DNA of 64,000 bases from Aradus depressus (GCA_963662175.1 OY759218.1:49049427-49113426); one strand, 5' to 3'; positions 10,862 to 21,332 are shown, counted from the first letter of the stretch. Notes: generated from the sequence alone by a model not told the origin. Made by a program: numbers and translations.

Positions 10862-11150
10862 ATTTCATCGCGAGTTATCGTTGCATTTTCTTACTCAAGA
10901 TCGTGGGTTCGAAACCCGGCCGAGGCCCTTAAGTTCTTTTGTTTGGAAGGTGAAAAATCCTTGAATATGCCTTGCGGATGTGACGTTAAACGATGGTCCC
11001 CGAGCTTGTACGATGTAAAATTTAGGGTAGGCAAAATTTAGGACTCCCACAGTAGAGTCCGGCTCATGTCCACCAGAGCGACGAAAGAGTGCTCTGGTAG
11101 TAGGCGATACGACCTCGTTGTTAAAGTCCCCGCATGAGTCATAATTACTG
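10862..11150 (+). mobile_element. tRNA-derived SINE, copy 1
   Basis: B-box GGTTCGAAACC at 10906-10916 matches the Pol III consensus exactly. The body (GGCCGAGGCCCTTAAG.., GTGACGTTAAACGATGGTCC, GTAAAATTTAGGGTAGG, CTCATGTCCACCAGAGCG, GTGCTCTGGTAGTAGGCG) is collinear with the minus-strand copies at 26521-26850 and 28115-28388. The A-box end is eroded. The minus-strand frame 10895-11215 simply reads the SINE backwards. It is non-coding and depends on LINE machinery. Confidence 0.75.
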
Positions 11151-11154
11151 ACTA

Positions 11155-11715
11155 ACTTATACCTATAGTAAAGAAAGTATTGTAATCGTGCGAAAATCCG
11201 AGATCGACTTTTCAACGTATTTTCACGTTACAAGGTCTTTGTTCAAAGGGATGAAAAGTTGTAAGGGCTTTAACGTAAAACGATTAGTAGCTATGAACGT
11301 GAAATTTTGAATGGGAAAGTCACATGTACTAACGTAGATCTGAGAAAATTGAAAGATACATTTTATACGAAATACGATTTTTTGCAGGTCGTCTGGTTAT
11401 CGAGATACATGCCGAAAAGCATCCTGCAATGTCGTTTTGAAACACATATTTTTAGACGTTTCCTTGATTTACCCGAAAAATGTTAGTCCTATTAAACAAA
11501 TATTTCCCATCAAAAATATTTCTAATAAATTTCCAACTGCTATTACGTCCTCAGATTTGAGATAGGATCATTACGTTCAATGTTATAGCGCCTCAAATAA
11601 TGAAAAATAAAATAAATTTCCGTATGAAAAATTTCAAAGTAATGTTTGACTTGTATCGCGAAGCAACAAACTATAAAATATTTTTAAAATAAAGATAATA
11701 ATAAAATATCTGTGA
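11155..11715 (+). mobile_element. Rep-B copy
   Basis: Starts at ACCTATAGTAAAGAAAGTAT TGTAATCGTGCG, the Rep-B terminus also seen at 23850. The body has AGTAGCTATGAACGTGAAAT, GAGATACATGCCGAAAAGC, CCTTGATTTACCCGAAAAAT and GAGATAGGATC. It runs into a short Rep-C edge (TGATTTGGCCATTACATGAC) at about 11712. Confidence 0.65.
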
Positions 11716-11737
11716 TTTGGCCATTACATGACTTTCT

Positions 11738-12180
11738 TATAGGGAAAGGGGATCCGAGGGCGGCTGAACTCAGAAACCCCAATAACTGCCGATGTAATGA
11801 ATGTATCAACCTGAAATTTCATATTTAAAGTCAAAACTCGATGAGGACATAACTTGTCAATGAAGGAGGGTTCAGGGGAGGGGGCTCAATTCAAAAACCC
11901 CAATAACTGCCGATGTAATGATTTATCGTCACAAAATTTAATATGAGGATTTAGGGGCCCCTACGTAAGTCAACTGTTGCATATTAGTGCACTCGGTCGA
12001 CTAGTTGACTAGGCGGGAAAGCTAAAAGTTAATTGATTAATTCGTTCTGGGGAAGTACCTACATTGCCGGTGATTTTTTTACTTTTTTTAGGTTCATATG
12101 AAATGCTGCTGAAAACTCATCAACGAATTTCTGACTGTTTTTCCTAAACCCCTTATTTCGTAAATCTGGGGAAGTAAAAT
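11738..12180 (+). mobile_element. Rep-A, 5'-truncated copy
   Basis: Contains CCAATAACTGCCGATGTAAT at about 11780 and again about 11905, AAATTTCATATTTAAAGTC and GGGGAGGGGGCTCAATTCAA. Except for spacing these are identical in order to the satellite 144-mer. It continues with AATTCGTTCTGGGGAAGTAC and ends at CTGGGGAAGTAAA. This is the best dispersed relative of the array outside 2464-3698. Confidence 0.75.
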
Positions 12181-12417
12181 AAACTTATTTTTAAACTGGA
12201 TTTCAGTGGTAGTAGGAAGGTAATGGGGAGGTTAATTTGGCAGGGAATTAGATGGGGGGTAGATGGAAACATAATTTGATAAGTGGATGGGGGAAAGAGG
12301 GGCGGGGGGGGACTCCATCAAATCAGACCAACTACCTGAAACAGAACGGCAACGGCAACGGACTAACTTGGCAACACTGTTTTTACAAATAAACAATTAC
12401 TGTAATTGTAAAAACGG

Positions 12418-12449
<32 letters not shown>

Positions 12450-12640
12450 ATTACGGATATATGTATATATATACACATTATTTATATATACATGTATGGA
12501 AAAATAACAATATATGTCTAAATCTTAATATTATTATTAATTTTATTTATATTTTTTAATTTTTTTTTTTTTTATTTATTTGTTATTTTTCCATGTTTTA
12601 ATCTAATATTGTTTTATGTAAAAGAACTAAGTTTTGTTAG
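12181..12640. other. G-rich stretch then (TA)n
   Basis: 12200-12320 is purine/G-rich (GGGGGGTAGATGG, GGGGCGGGGGGGGACTCC). 12418-12500 is TA-rich microsatellite. 12530-12600 is T-rich. The 90-residue frame at 12287-12559 ends in repeat-encoded Tyr/Ile and is not supported. Confidence 0.6.
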
Positions 12641-12754
12641 GAAATATTTCATCAGATGGCTAACGGTACAGCCGGGGGACTCCCAGGTTTTAATAGCACC
12701 CTTTCACCTGAGATGTATTTGAAGGGTCGCTCTCTGTAAACTAACTTAGTTCAT

Positions 12755-12800
12755 AACTAGACCTGACGATGGTGTAAGGCCGAAACCGGTAGTTATATAT
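12755..12800 (+). other. Hammerhead-like CTGACGA..GAAA motif (putative PLE end)
   Basis: CTGACGA (12763-12769) followed by GGTGTAAGGCC and GAAACCGGT. CUGANGA..GAAA is the hammerhead core pattern and such motifs are known in Penelope-like elements. Stem II here (GGT/GCC) is weak with an extra base. The same string occurs inverted at 16759-16786 and a cousin at 29470-29495. Confidence 0.35.
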
Positions 12801-13072
12801 ATTTATATCTTTAGTGGAATAGACAATATTTTAAAAATAAGTTTGTTTTATTTATTTATTACAAGTTTCCACAATATGTCCACGTTCCTCAACTTAGAAT
12901 ATATTATATAACAACAGAACCATTGAGTATCATTAATGCTATCAAGACACAATGAATACTGGGCTGCGGCGTTGGCGTACCATTGAAGGGGACATTGAGG
13001 TATCCTATAAGCCGGGGGGTAGTCGTTAGAGGAAGAGGAGGTGGGGGATTTGATGCCCCACTATAATAGACC

Positions 13073-13076
<4 letters not shown>

Positions 13077-13141
<65 letters not shown>
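13077..13141. repeat. (TA)n microsatellite, ~32 units
   Basis: Uninterrupted TA dinucleotides. Confidence 0.97.
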
Positions 13142-13189
13142 TAGGGGCTCTGTCCTCGCTCGCTCAAAAAAGTTCCAACTAACACATTT

Positions 13190-13510
13190 TGAAGTTGACT
13201 GGTGAATCACCGGCTATGTACTTCCCCAGCACAAATTAAGCAATTACGTTTTTGCTTTCCATCCATGATTTATCTTACTAAATTTTGTGTCGATAAATTC
13301 ATGACATCAGTAGTTATTGGGGTAAAGTTGAGTCCCCCTTCTCTGGTCCCTCCCCCCCCCCCCCCCCCCCTTCTCTTCGACCGACTTTGCGGAAAATTAA
13401 TGAGTATCGTCTTTATTGAACTTTGAATTTACATATGTCAATACATTACAACGGCTTCCCCTTGGCCAATTTGGCTGAAAATCAATAGGTGTGGTCCTTC
13501 AATGTGTGAA
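13190..13510 (-). mobile_element. Rep-A fragment with C19 run
   Basis: GGTGAATCACCGGCTATGTA, CTTCCCCAGCACAAATTAAG, TTTTGTGTCGATAAATTCAT, CAGTAGTTATTGGGG and GGCTGAAAATCAATAGGTG are Rep-A minus-strand words. Bases 13352-13370 are 19 consecutive C, an expansion of the C-rich run that is G-rich on the other strand. The 74-residue frame is not a gene. Confidence 0.65.
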
Positions 13511-13529
13511 AATTTAATTTTTTTCTTTA

Positions 13530-14225
13530 TTTTCATAATTGTTAATCAAAATTACCAATAACAAAGAAATATTTTATTATTCATTGCTACGCGTTACAAT
13601 TTAAACACAACTTTGAAATATTTATTTTCCATTCTTTGAGACGCTATAACTTTCGTTGTATTGGTCCTATCTACAATCTCAAGATTAATTATTGGAAATT
13701 TAATAAGCAACTTTTTTGATGGAGAAAATTTTTTCGATAGGACTCCGTTTTCAGGTAAATAACGGAAAAGTCTGAAAATATGTTTTTTTTAAACGGTTTT
13801 CGGTATGCATCTCAGAAACCGAACGACCTGCGAAAAATCGTATCTCATATAAAATATGTATTTTAGTTTTCCCTACAACTCTTACTCGAAAAGAGATTTG
13901 ATTAGGTCATAGACATAAGCGGTATCTTGTCAAATGTATTTAGGCCCCGAGGTATAGTGGTCTCAATTTTCGTCCGATTTTGGCCAAATTCTAATCAGAT
14001 TCAAGTTAGCACATGTGACTTCATTATTCCAAATTTCAAATTCATAGTTTCAATTTTTTTCTGCGTTATGGCACTCATAACTTTCCATCACACACATAGA
14101 CATCATCGCGAAAATGGTCAAAACATATTCAGGGGACCATGAAACGTGAAAATCTGTTGAAAACTCGATCTCAGATTTTTGCAAGTTTACAATACTTTTT
14201 TATACCATAGGTATAAAAGTAAAAA
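13530..14225 (-). mobile_element. Rep-B copy, near full right end
   Basis: Minus-strand reading of Rep-B. It ends at TATACCATAGGTATAAAAGT (about 14200-14219), a self-complementary tip. Words include ACGGTTTTCGGTATGCATCT, CAAATTTCAAATTCATAG, AATGGTCAAAACATATTCAG and AAAACTCGATCTCAGATTTT. The 71-residue frame at 13927-14142 is incidental. Confidence 0.65.
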
Positions 14226-14256
14226 AGTCTTACTACGAAGGGAGCCAAAGGTCTAA

Positions 14257-14636
14257 GGTGGTATTCTGATGTGGCCTTAATAACACAAAGGTTGAAGACC
14301 CATGCAATGGAAGCAGTTAGGTGGTATTCTGATGTGGCCTTAATAACACAAAGGTTGAAGACCCCTGCAATGGAAGCAGTTAGGTGGTATTCTGATGTGG
14401 CCTTAATAACACAAAGGTTGAAGACCCCTGCAATGGAAGCAGTTAGGTGGTATTCTGATGTGGCCTTAATAACACAAAGGTTGAAGACCCCTGCAATGGA
14501 AGCGGTTAGGTGGTATTCTGATGTGGCCTTAATAACACAAAGGTTGAAGACCCCTGCAATGGAAGCGGTTAGGTGGTATTCTGATGTGGCCTTAATAACA
14601 CAAAGGTTGAAGACCCCTGCAATGGAAGCGGCTAAA
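14257..14636. repeat. 63-bp minisatellite, ~6 copies
   Basis: GGTGGTATTCTGATGTGGCC.. recurs every 63 bases six times with very few changes (CATGCAATGG versus CCTGCAATGG; GCAGTTAG versus GCGGTTAG). As 63 is divisible by three, a 148-residue frame (14271-14717) encodes a 21-residue repeat (MEAVRWYSDVALITQRLKT..). Whether that is anything but a consequence of the period cannot be told. No flanking domain is recognised. An orphan fragment, ATGTGGCCTTAATAACACAA, sits at 14838. Confidence 0.92.
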
Positions 14637-14867
14637 CCCCAAGGAGCTTCCCTTCAGTTTCTTTCCCCGTCATCATTTATGCATTTCCAAATATCTCTTT
14701 CTGGACTGATCATGTGAACGACCAACATTCAAACCCTTTTTCCAATTTCTATTTCTTCGATATATTTCTTTAATAAATGATGGAAATGTTTTTTTCACAT
14801 GAGTTGTTCAAAGGCTAATCAATGTGCCAGAAAAAAATGTGGCCTTAATAACACAAAGGTGGATGGG

Positions 14868-15072
14868 GTAAAGAACTTTCTTATACGAACCACTTTTGTT
14901 CTGATCACTCTCTATCTCTCCCCTCCCCCCACTTCATACTGACATTACCGGGTGTATGAAAGTAAGGTATTGGCATCACCAGTTTTCAAATAAATTTGAG
15001 AGGGGCCGGGAGAGTGATCTTTACAAAAGTGGTTGGTATAAGAATGTCTTGTAATGGCGAGATCACGTACAT
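14868..15072. mobile_element. Rep-C foldback MITE
   Basis: GAACTTTCTTATACGAACCA ..ACTTCATACTGACATTACCGG is mirrored by TAAATTTGAGAGGGGC.. and AAAGTGGTTGGTATAAGAAT. C-rich CTCTCCCCTCCCCCC pairs with GAGAGGGGCCGGGAG. Abuts Rep-B on the right, as other copies do. Confidence 0.7.
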
Positions 15073-15074
15073 AT

Positions 15075-15780
15075 ATTTAAATCTTTTTCACTATAAATCA
15101 ACTATAATAAATCCATATTTTAAAATTTGTTCCTTTGCGTTATAATTTAGCATTACTTTGAAATATTTCCTAAAGAAATGCATTTTTCATTTTTGGGGGG
15201 CTATAACTTTGGACATATTCTTCTATCTCGTATCTGAGGATATATTAGCCACTGGAAATTTTATAACGAACATTTCTGGGTAAATCAAGGAAACGTCTAA
15301 AAATATGGACATTTCACGGTTTTCGGCATCTATCTCGCAAACCAGACAACTTGGGAAATATCATGATTCATATAAAATGTATCTTTCAGTTTTTTTTTAC
15401 AACTTTTATCTGCAGAGTTTTGATTCGATAGTAAATATAAGCGGTATTTTGTAAAATATACTTAAGCTCTGAAGCAAAATTGTTTCAGAATCGAATAAGA
15501 TCTAGGTTAGCACTGCGATTACTTCATTTCAAGTTCATGGCTATCGTTTTTGAGATAAAGCGCTCACAAAGTTACTAAAGTTAGAAAATTATCACTTACA
15601 CACATGCTCAGACAGACATCACCGAAAATGACCAAAACGTGATCAGGGGATGTTGAAACGTGTAAATCCGTTGGAAACTCGATCTCAAATTTTCCCAAGA
15701 TTACAATACAAGAAGGATTTTCAGCCAAATCGGCCAAAGAAGAGGGGGGGGGGGAGGATTATGAAGAGCTTTGCACACAA
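15075..15780 (-). mobile_element. Rep-B copy plus Rep-A scrap
   Basis: CACGGTTTTCGGCATCTATC, AACCAGACAACTTGGG, TCAAGTTCATGGCTATCG, GACCAAAACGTGATCAGGGG and AAACTCGATCTCAAATTTTC are Rep-B, minus orientation. From about 15718, TCAGCCAAATCGGCCAAAGA with a long G run is a Rep-A subrepeat fragment. Confidence 0.6.
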
Positions 15781-15824
15781 TTTCCTATTACTGTGGGAAT
15801 CTTAAATTTTTCCGACTCAAGTTC

Positions 15825-16000
15825 AATGATTACCTGAGTTTAATGAGTACTTGAAACTTGACAGGCTCATGAACCCCATTAAAAGTCCCCTCCGAAGGTC
15901 GGCATGCTCAAGGTTTTGTTGGATTGGGCTCCCAAATAAAAAAACCTAAGGAAGGGCCTCAGCCGGGTTCCAACCCAATAATTGTTATATTCTGAGTGGT
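15825..16000 (-). mobile_element. Degenerate SINE copy
   Basis: GAGTACTTGAAACTTGACAG, AAAGTCCCCTCCGAAGG, CATGCTCAAGGTTTTGTTGG and GGGCCTCAGCCGGGTTCCAA follow the order of SINE copy 2. The B-box is damaged (GGTTGGAACCC). Confidence 0.55.
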
Positions 16001-16251
16001 TTTCAAAAAGGTACTCAGAAAAATTCATTTTCCAGCAAAATCTCTACGTTGAATTTTATTGACTTACACTGATTAGCCTGTGAACAACCCATATAAAACT
16101 TTTATTACTTGAAACGGAGCTAAAAGTTGAAAATGGGTGTTTTAGGCCCAAAGAATAAAGATGGGAGGAAAATGTCAAATAGCTTTAGAGAAGTCGAGAC
16201 TAAAACTTTATAGACAGACCCTTATAGCAAAAACCTTTCTTGTTTTATTTT

Positions 16252-16290
16252 ATACTAGCTGTGGTACCTAGTGATGCTTAGAAATTCAAT
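16252..16290 (+). mobile_element. TE 5'-terminal motif TACTAGCTGTGGTACC
   Basis: TACTAGCTGTGGTACCTAGT GATGCTTAG. Similar starts (TACTAGC..GTACCCGGCG) are common at the edges of arthropod dispersed elements. It is also the unit of the 33-bp minisatellite at 29690-30010 read in reverse. The element body is not recognised beyond this. Confidence 0.45.
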
Positions 16291-16429
16291 AACCAGAAAC
16301 AAACAGGCTTTTAGCAGCAAAGAGCATTTTTACTCTCTAGAATTTCATGTTTTCCACCACCCTGAATCCCAAATGAAAAACAATGATATCTGAATGTTCG
16401 CAGATATATTAGTTATTACTCCTGTATGT

Positions 16430-16625
16430 GTTACCGGCAAAGTATGAGATGCCGGCATTGTATAGAATCCCTAGACATTATATAGAATGCCTGCCCTTTT
16501 TAGACAAAGTATGAAATATAACGTTTTTTCCGTTGACTTAGACACATTACCTAGGTATTTTATAAAATGCCTAGGCATTCTATGGAATACCTGCCGTGAG
16601 TCTGGCAAACTGTGAAATCAGCGCA
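16430..16625. repeat. Cluster of AGGCATTCTATAGAATGCC palindromes
   Basis: Variants of GGCATTCTATAGAATGCC, centred on CCTAGG or on TATA, occur about five times (e.g. GGTATTTTATAAAATGCCTA then GGCATTCTATGGAATACC at 16555-16592, an imperfect 38-bp palindrome). CAAAGTATGAAATA-type spacers separate them. A further copy lies at 19018-19060. Confidence 0.7.
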
Positions 16626-16693
16626 GGTCTATTTTATTTTCCATACCTAAGTTATAGTTTCTCTACCTAAGGACCAATGGACGTGTGTGCATC

Positions 16694-16745
16694 ATGAAGT
16701 ATGATGTATATGAGTATATATATACTCATATACATCATACTTCAT
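16694..16745. repeat. Perfect 52-bp palindrome
   Basis: ATGAAGTATGATGTATATGA.. reads identically on both strands with no loop, centred at 16719/16720. A recent or conversion-maintained cruciform-capable site. Confidence 0.97.
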
Positions 16746-16754
16746 ATACATAAA

Positions 16755-16800
16755 GTGTACCAGTTTCAGCTTACACCATCGTCAGCACAAAGTTCAAAAG
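16755..16800 (-). other. Hammerhead-like motif, copy 2 (minus)
   Basis: The reverse complement of 16759-16786 reads GCTGACGATGGTGTAAGCTG AAACTGGTAC, a near copy of the 12755-12800 motif. Confidence 0.35.
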
Positions 16801-17277
16801 TGACATTTAAGTTGGCTAGTTTGTCATATTTATACAATTCTCAGGTTACCTAAGATTACTTAAGACTGTGACACCATGAGGAAGTCCTACCTTATTAATA
16901 TAACATTTACAAATATTTGAGCTGTCAATAATCTAGTCAAATGAAGAAAATACAATATGTAATAAAGAAATTTTATTTTTATTAATTTTTTTTATTATTA
17001 TATTATTTGTTATGGTTTATTTTCTTCCATTTGCCATTATTGATAGTTATTTTGTACATATTTTATTTATTTATTTTTGTACATATTTACTATTATTTTC
17101 TACACTTTCTTTATTGCTTTTTACTTCTTATTATTTGTTTTGAATATTTTGTACTTATTATGTCATCAATTATTCTTATTCTCAACCCTTGTAAGAATAA
17201 GCAACTGAATTTCGATTAGAAGCATTACACAGCACATTATAAACAAATAATAATCAAATGGAGGGGATACATAGTGT
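16801..17277. other. AT-rich stretch, no recognised feature
   Basis: 16960-17170 is a T-rich TTATT-type low-complexity tract. The 70-residue Phe/Ile/Tyr-rich frame at 17007-17219 follows from composition. Nothing else is seen. Confidence 0.6.
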
Positions 17278-18277
17278 ATGTATATTAGGGTGGTCCAAAA
17301 ATGACAATTAAAAAAAAAAAAAAAAACGTGCACCCCCTAGTTTGGAAGAACTCGACGAAAGAAAAATGTTGGCGTCAAAAAAAACCAAAACTATTAGAAA
17401 TAACCCGTGCCCCACGGCATTTGAATTTTAAATGGAATTTAACATGGGTTCTCATATGTATTAAAGTTGAAACAATATGGCGTCTCCATGTTTCACCAAA
17501 ATGGGCTAAAAATTTTCCACATTATGGTTTTTGGGGTCAGAGAACACGAATTTGACGTCAAAAAGTTATTTTGACACATGACAGCTGTCAAAAACGCTGT
17601 CAACAGAATGACAATAACATTTTTTCTCATTTAACAATCGGTAAATTCATTTTATTAAATATTTTGGAGGTCGCTGATTACGAATTTGATGTCAAAAAAT
17701 AATTTTGACTTTTGACATCTGTCACAAATGCTGTCAACAAATCCGTGTAATCGAGAGGAAAATTGGAGTTAATACCAATGTCCAAAACACAATTCAATGA
17801 TTTTTTCATTTGGTTTCTGAACATAATCAGAACAGCTAAATTCTTCGTCGTTTTCAGTTTCTATATCTTTTATTTACAAATTACAGCGACCTCAAAGACA
17901 CTTAATAAAATGAATTTACCGATTGTTAAATGAGAAAAAAATGTTATTGTCATTCTGTTGACAGCGTTTTTGACAGCTGTCATGTGCCAAAATAACTTTT
18001 TGACGTCAAATTCGTGTTCTCCGACCCCAAAAACCATAATGTGGAAAATGTTTAGCCCATTTTGATGAAACGTGGAAGCGCCATATTGTTTCAACTTTAA
18101 TACATATGAAAACCCATGTTAAATTCCATTTAAAATTCAAATGCCATGGGGCACTGGTTATTTAAAATATTTTTGGTTTTTTTTGGCGCCAACATTTTTC
18201 TTTCGTCGAGTTCTTCCAAACTAGGGGGTGCACGTTTTTTTTTTTAATTGTCATTTTTGGACCACCCTAATGTATAT
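17278..18277. mobile_element. hAT-like foldback transposon with 8-bp TSD
   Basis: Element 17286-18269 (984 bp) is flanked by perfect 8-bp direct repeats ATGTATAT (17278-17285 and 18270-18277). It starts TAGGGTGGTCC and ends GGACCACCCTA. The inverted arms extend about 390 bp each (17286-17676 and 17880-18269) at high identity around a ~200-bp centre. An 8-bp target duplication is the hAT hallmark, though P-type elements also make 8 bp. There is no transposase frame. The frames on either arm (17301-17555 +, 17870-18094 -) mirror each other and are not genes. Confidence 0.9.
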
Positions 18278-18359
18278 AAAGTAGTTATTAAGGAACACAA
18301 GTCAATTTTTTTTCAAATAAAACTAGAAAAAGTTATTACAAATAATCATTTATTAAATA

Positions 18360-18935
18360 AAAGTACATTGTAATCAACGCATGGCTCTTCTGAAGCAAAA
18401 TATCTAAATCTAATGGAAGCAAGAGATGCCATATTGTTTTTATAAATTTTGCAAAAATGTTAAACCTAATCCAAAGGTATCAATTATCTTACTGGGTTAA
18501 CAGGGAAAATGAATAGCATAGAATAAGAGAACAAATATTCGGGTTTATTTACTTAAGCCATGTAGGCTTATTTATAATGTACATAAATTGAATCAAAATA
18601 TCAATGTGAAACAAAAAAAAAATCTTACAAACTAATTATTTAAAACTTTGTATTTTTTTAATTTTTTTGGCCATTCTTCAAATCAATGTTATTTTAGGGC
18701 ATATATAAATAAAAGTACCTTCTTTGCGCATCGATTTCACTTCGATACCGTTCCCTACACCTTAAGCCTGAAAAAACTCTTTTCTCACTACATCTCAACT
18801 CAGACCGTCTAACCTCCACAATCCAACTTAGACTCCTCATTCTAATTAGAACAGCTGATGGTCGTCTTTTGTTTTCCACCCATTGGTTCGTTTTAAAACA
18901 AATTCATATATTTATTCATTAATTTAGTTACTTCA
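18360..18935 (-). repeat. Rep-D copy 2 (uninterrupted)
   Basis: Reverse-complement match to 629-850 plus 1596-1875, without the 905-1595 element. The minus frame 18694-18879 (61 residues, ENKRRPSAVLIRMRSLSWIV.. then Arg/Cys-rich) has a weak echo at the start of copy 1 (ENKRRSSAVLIR). This hints that Rep-D once coded or carries a gene tail. Not identified. Confidence 0.75.
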
Positions 18936-19159
18936 TTGTTTTTATACAAATAAACATAATTAATTTTATAATATATTATTATTAATTTTATACATCACAA
19001 CAGCCTAGCGGTGGTCAGAGATTTTATAGAATGCCTAGGCAAAGTATAAAATATGCGGTTTTTCTTATATTTTCAGAAGACTGTGAGTAGATTTGTGGTT
19101 AAAGGCGAAGCAGAGGGAAATCAGTTACTTCCTAGAATGATATAAGCCTCTCGTCCACT

Positions 19160-19230
19160 ACCAATTTTTTTTTTTTTTTTTTTTGAGGGCGCCGACCTCT
19201 GGAGGCCACGACGCCCGTTCGCCTGGGAGA
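19160..19230 (-). mobile_element. Retroposon 3' end with poly(A)
   Basis: On the minus strand, GGCGTCGTGGCCTCCAGAGG TCGGCGCCCTC is followed by about 18 A. A GC-rich tail ending in poly(A) is typical of a truncated LINE or SINE. The element is otherwise unrecognised. Confidence 0.45.
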
Positions 19231-19257
19231 GTACATTGCCGGTTATTCACAGACCAC

Positions 19258-20600
19258 TTATTACCCAGCTATAAGAAGTACAGGGGATGTTACGTAATCA
19301 GTCAGAAATTTGATATTGAATTTTCACCATGATTGCAAAAATGAAGAAAAAAAAATGATTATACATTATATATTTTCGGAACTTGATTTATACTTTCGTT
19401 CGGTGGCTGATGATATAATCCTATCCGTGCGAGAACTGTAAGGAACATTGAAGAAGGAGGTTTGTTGAACAGAAAGAAACTAAGGTCCATTGTTTTTAAT
19501 TAAATTAATTTGAGTGGACAACTTGAGAAAGTGGGGGCCTATTCACGAAGCCATTATTGGACAATCACAATCAATGATGAGAAATGTTTCTAGGTCAATG
19601 ACTGAAATTACCCTTCAAAAGAACAGCTGCAAGACATTGTAGAATATCTCATGTGGCCATAACAGAACTTTCTTATACCAACCATGTTTTTACCTATCAC
19701 TCTCTCTCTCTCTATCTCCTCCCCCCCCAATCTATTTCAAACTGGCATTACTGGGTATAAGAAAGTAATGCGTCGGCGTCAGCAGTTTTCTTTGTTTCAC
19801 TGTACAGTGTAATTTTGAGAGTGACTTTCATATACCCAGTAATGAATTTGAGAGTGGGGAGGGGAAGGGAGCGTGATCTGGACAAATGTGGTTAGTATAA
19901 GGAATTCCTATTATGGCCACATCACATATATTTTATTTTTTTAATAAACAAAATTTAAAATTCCTTGCCATTCCTTAAAATTTAAACATTACTTTGAAAT
20001 ATTTCCTACGGAAATTTAGTGTACATTATTTGGAGTGCTATTACTTTGTTAGTATTGATCCTATCACATCAGAGGATAGTAGAAAATTATATAAGAAATG
20101 TGTTTTGTGAGGACCGATTTTTCTATAGGGCTAACCGTTTTCGCGTAAATTAAGCCAACGTATAAAAAAATGTATTTCGAGATATTTTATCTTGTAATAT
20201 GTACTCAATATTCATCTGTTTTCGTCCAAAATCCAATGAGATCTAGGTTCGCACATGTGACATCGTCATCTCAAATTTCAAGTTCTTCGCTACAATCGTT
20301 TCCGAACCTCTGAATCTAATTAAAAGTCGTTTGGATACAACCATTACTTCGGCAGTTATCGGAGTTTTGGTGTAAAGCCCCCCCCCTTCCCTTTGGCAGA
20401 TATGGCTAAAAATCAATGTATCGTCTTTGGATACATATATACAATTTTGTGTCGATATATTTATTATGTCGGGAGTTATTGAATTTTTTTCATTTTTGGT
20501 ATCAAAAGGTCAGAAAACATAAAATTGGAGTAAAGACTCAACATCGAATTTTTGACCAAATACGTAACTTTACAAAGCTGGGGAATTATTATCATACCTG
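19258..20600. mobile_element. Rep-A shell with nested Rep-C and Rep-B
   Basis: Left edge ACCCAGCTATAAGAAGTACA GGGGATGTTACGTAATCAG and right edge GACTCAACATCGAATTTTTG ..ACGTAACTTTACAAAGCTGG GGAATT are the two Rep-A TIRs. Inside lie Rep-C (19648-19926) and Rep-B (about 19930-20320), then Rep-A subrepeats (20340-20560). This gives a relative order of insertion: Rep-A first. Confidence 0.6.
19648..19926. mobile_element. Rep-C foldback MITE, best copy
   Basis: CATGTGGCCATAACAGAACT TTCTTATACCAACC at the left is mirrored by GGTTAGTATAAGGAATTCCT ATTATGGCCACATCACATAT at the right. The inner pair is ACTGGCATTACTGGGTATAA and TATACCCAGTAATG. The centre has CTTTGTTTCACTGTACAGTG. No coding capacity. Confidence 0.8.
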
Positions 20601-20635
20601 TGTAGATACGATTAATCCTCACAGAAAAAATACCT

Positions 20636-20676
20636 ATTTCGACATGCTAACTCCGAGCTACCGGCGCTCTTCATGA
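20636..20676 (-). mobile_element. SINE 5' fragment
   Basis: The reverse complement contains GCGCCGGTAGCTCGGAGTTA GCATG, resembling a tRNA A-box region (TAGCTCGGAG). Only the head is present. Confidence 0.3.
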
Positions 20677-20759
20677 TGGACAAGTTCCAGAGGAATACAC
20701 CTATTGATTTCAGCCTCATTGGCCCAAGAGAGAGAGCAAAACTTACACAATTCGAGCTG

Positions 20760-21330
20760 TAGAATTATGATTCAACGACGAATCATTTTTTTAAATGATC
20801 TGAGCTCCAAAGTGGCTAAAAATTGGAACTCTAATAGCTACAAAACTTTAAAATTGGAGTAATTGTGTTTTTATGATGAACAATATTTAATGTTTAGGTT
20901 TTCATATCAATGTTTTTATTTCATTTTTAACTTTCAATTATTTTGCTTTTCCATTTTCTATTCCCTAAATAAATATAATTAGAGATATCGGTATATCCTT
21001 TGATGAATGAAATATTAAACATAGGCTATTATACAAAGAAAAATGCAGATAAAACTTTCTTTTTTTTTTCATTTTGCAACCCACACTTTGAATGTATGCA
21101 TTTGAAATTTAAATTAACATTATGTTTACATAAAATTTGTATTACGAAATAAATTTTAAAACCAAATTATGACCAGGAATGATTAACATGATTCTTTTGA
21201 ATTAATTAAAATATATTTCATTGAAAATGATTCAGGAGTATGTGTTCAGGTTAGTTGGAACCAAATTGTTTTATGCATATATTATATATGTACATAATAT
21301 GGCTTAATATTTCAACATAGAAGAAAATAT
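20760..21330. other. AT-rich interval, nothing recognised
   Basis: Composed of A/T-rich text without clear repeats, frames or motifs. Confidence 0.6.
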
Positions 21331-21332
21331 GT

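Noticed and set aside
17301..18094. Two small genes on opposite strands
   Set aside because: They lie on the mirrored arms of one foldback element and translate the same arm sequence.
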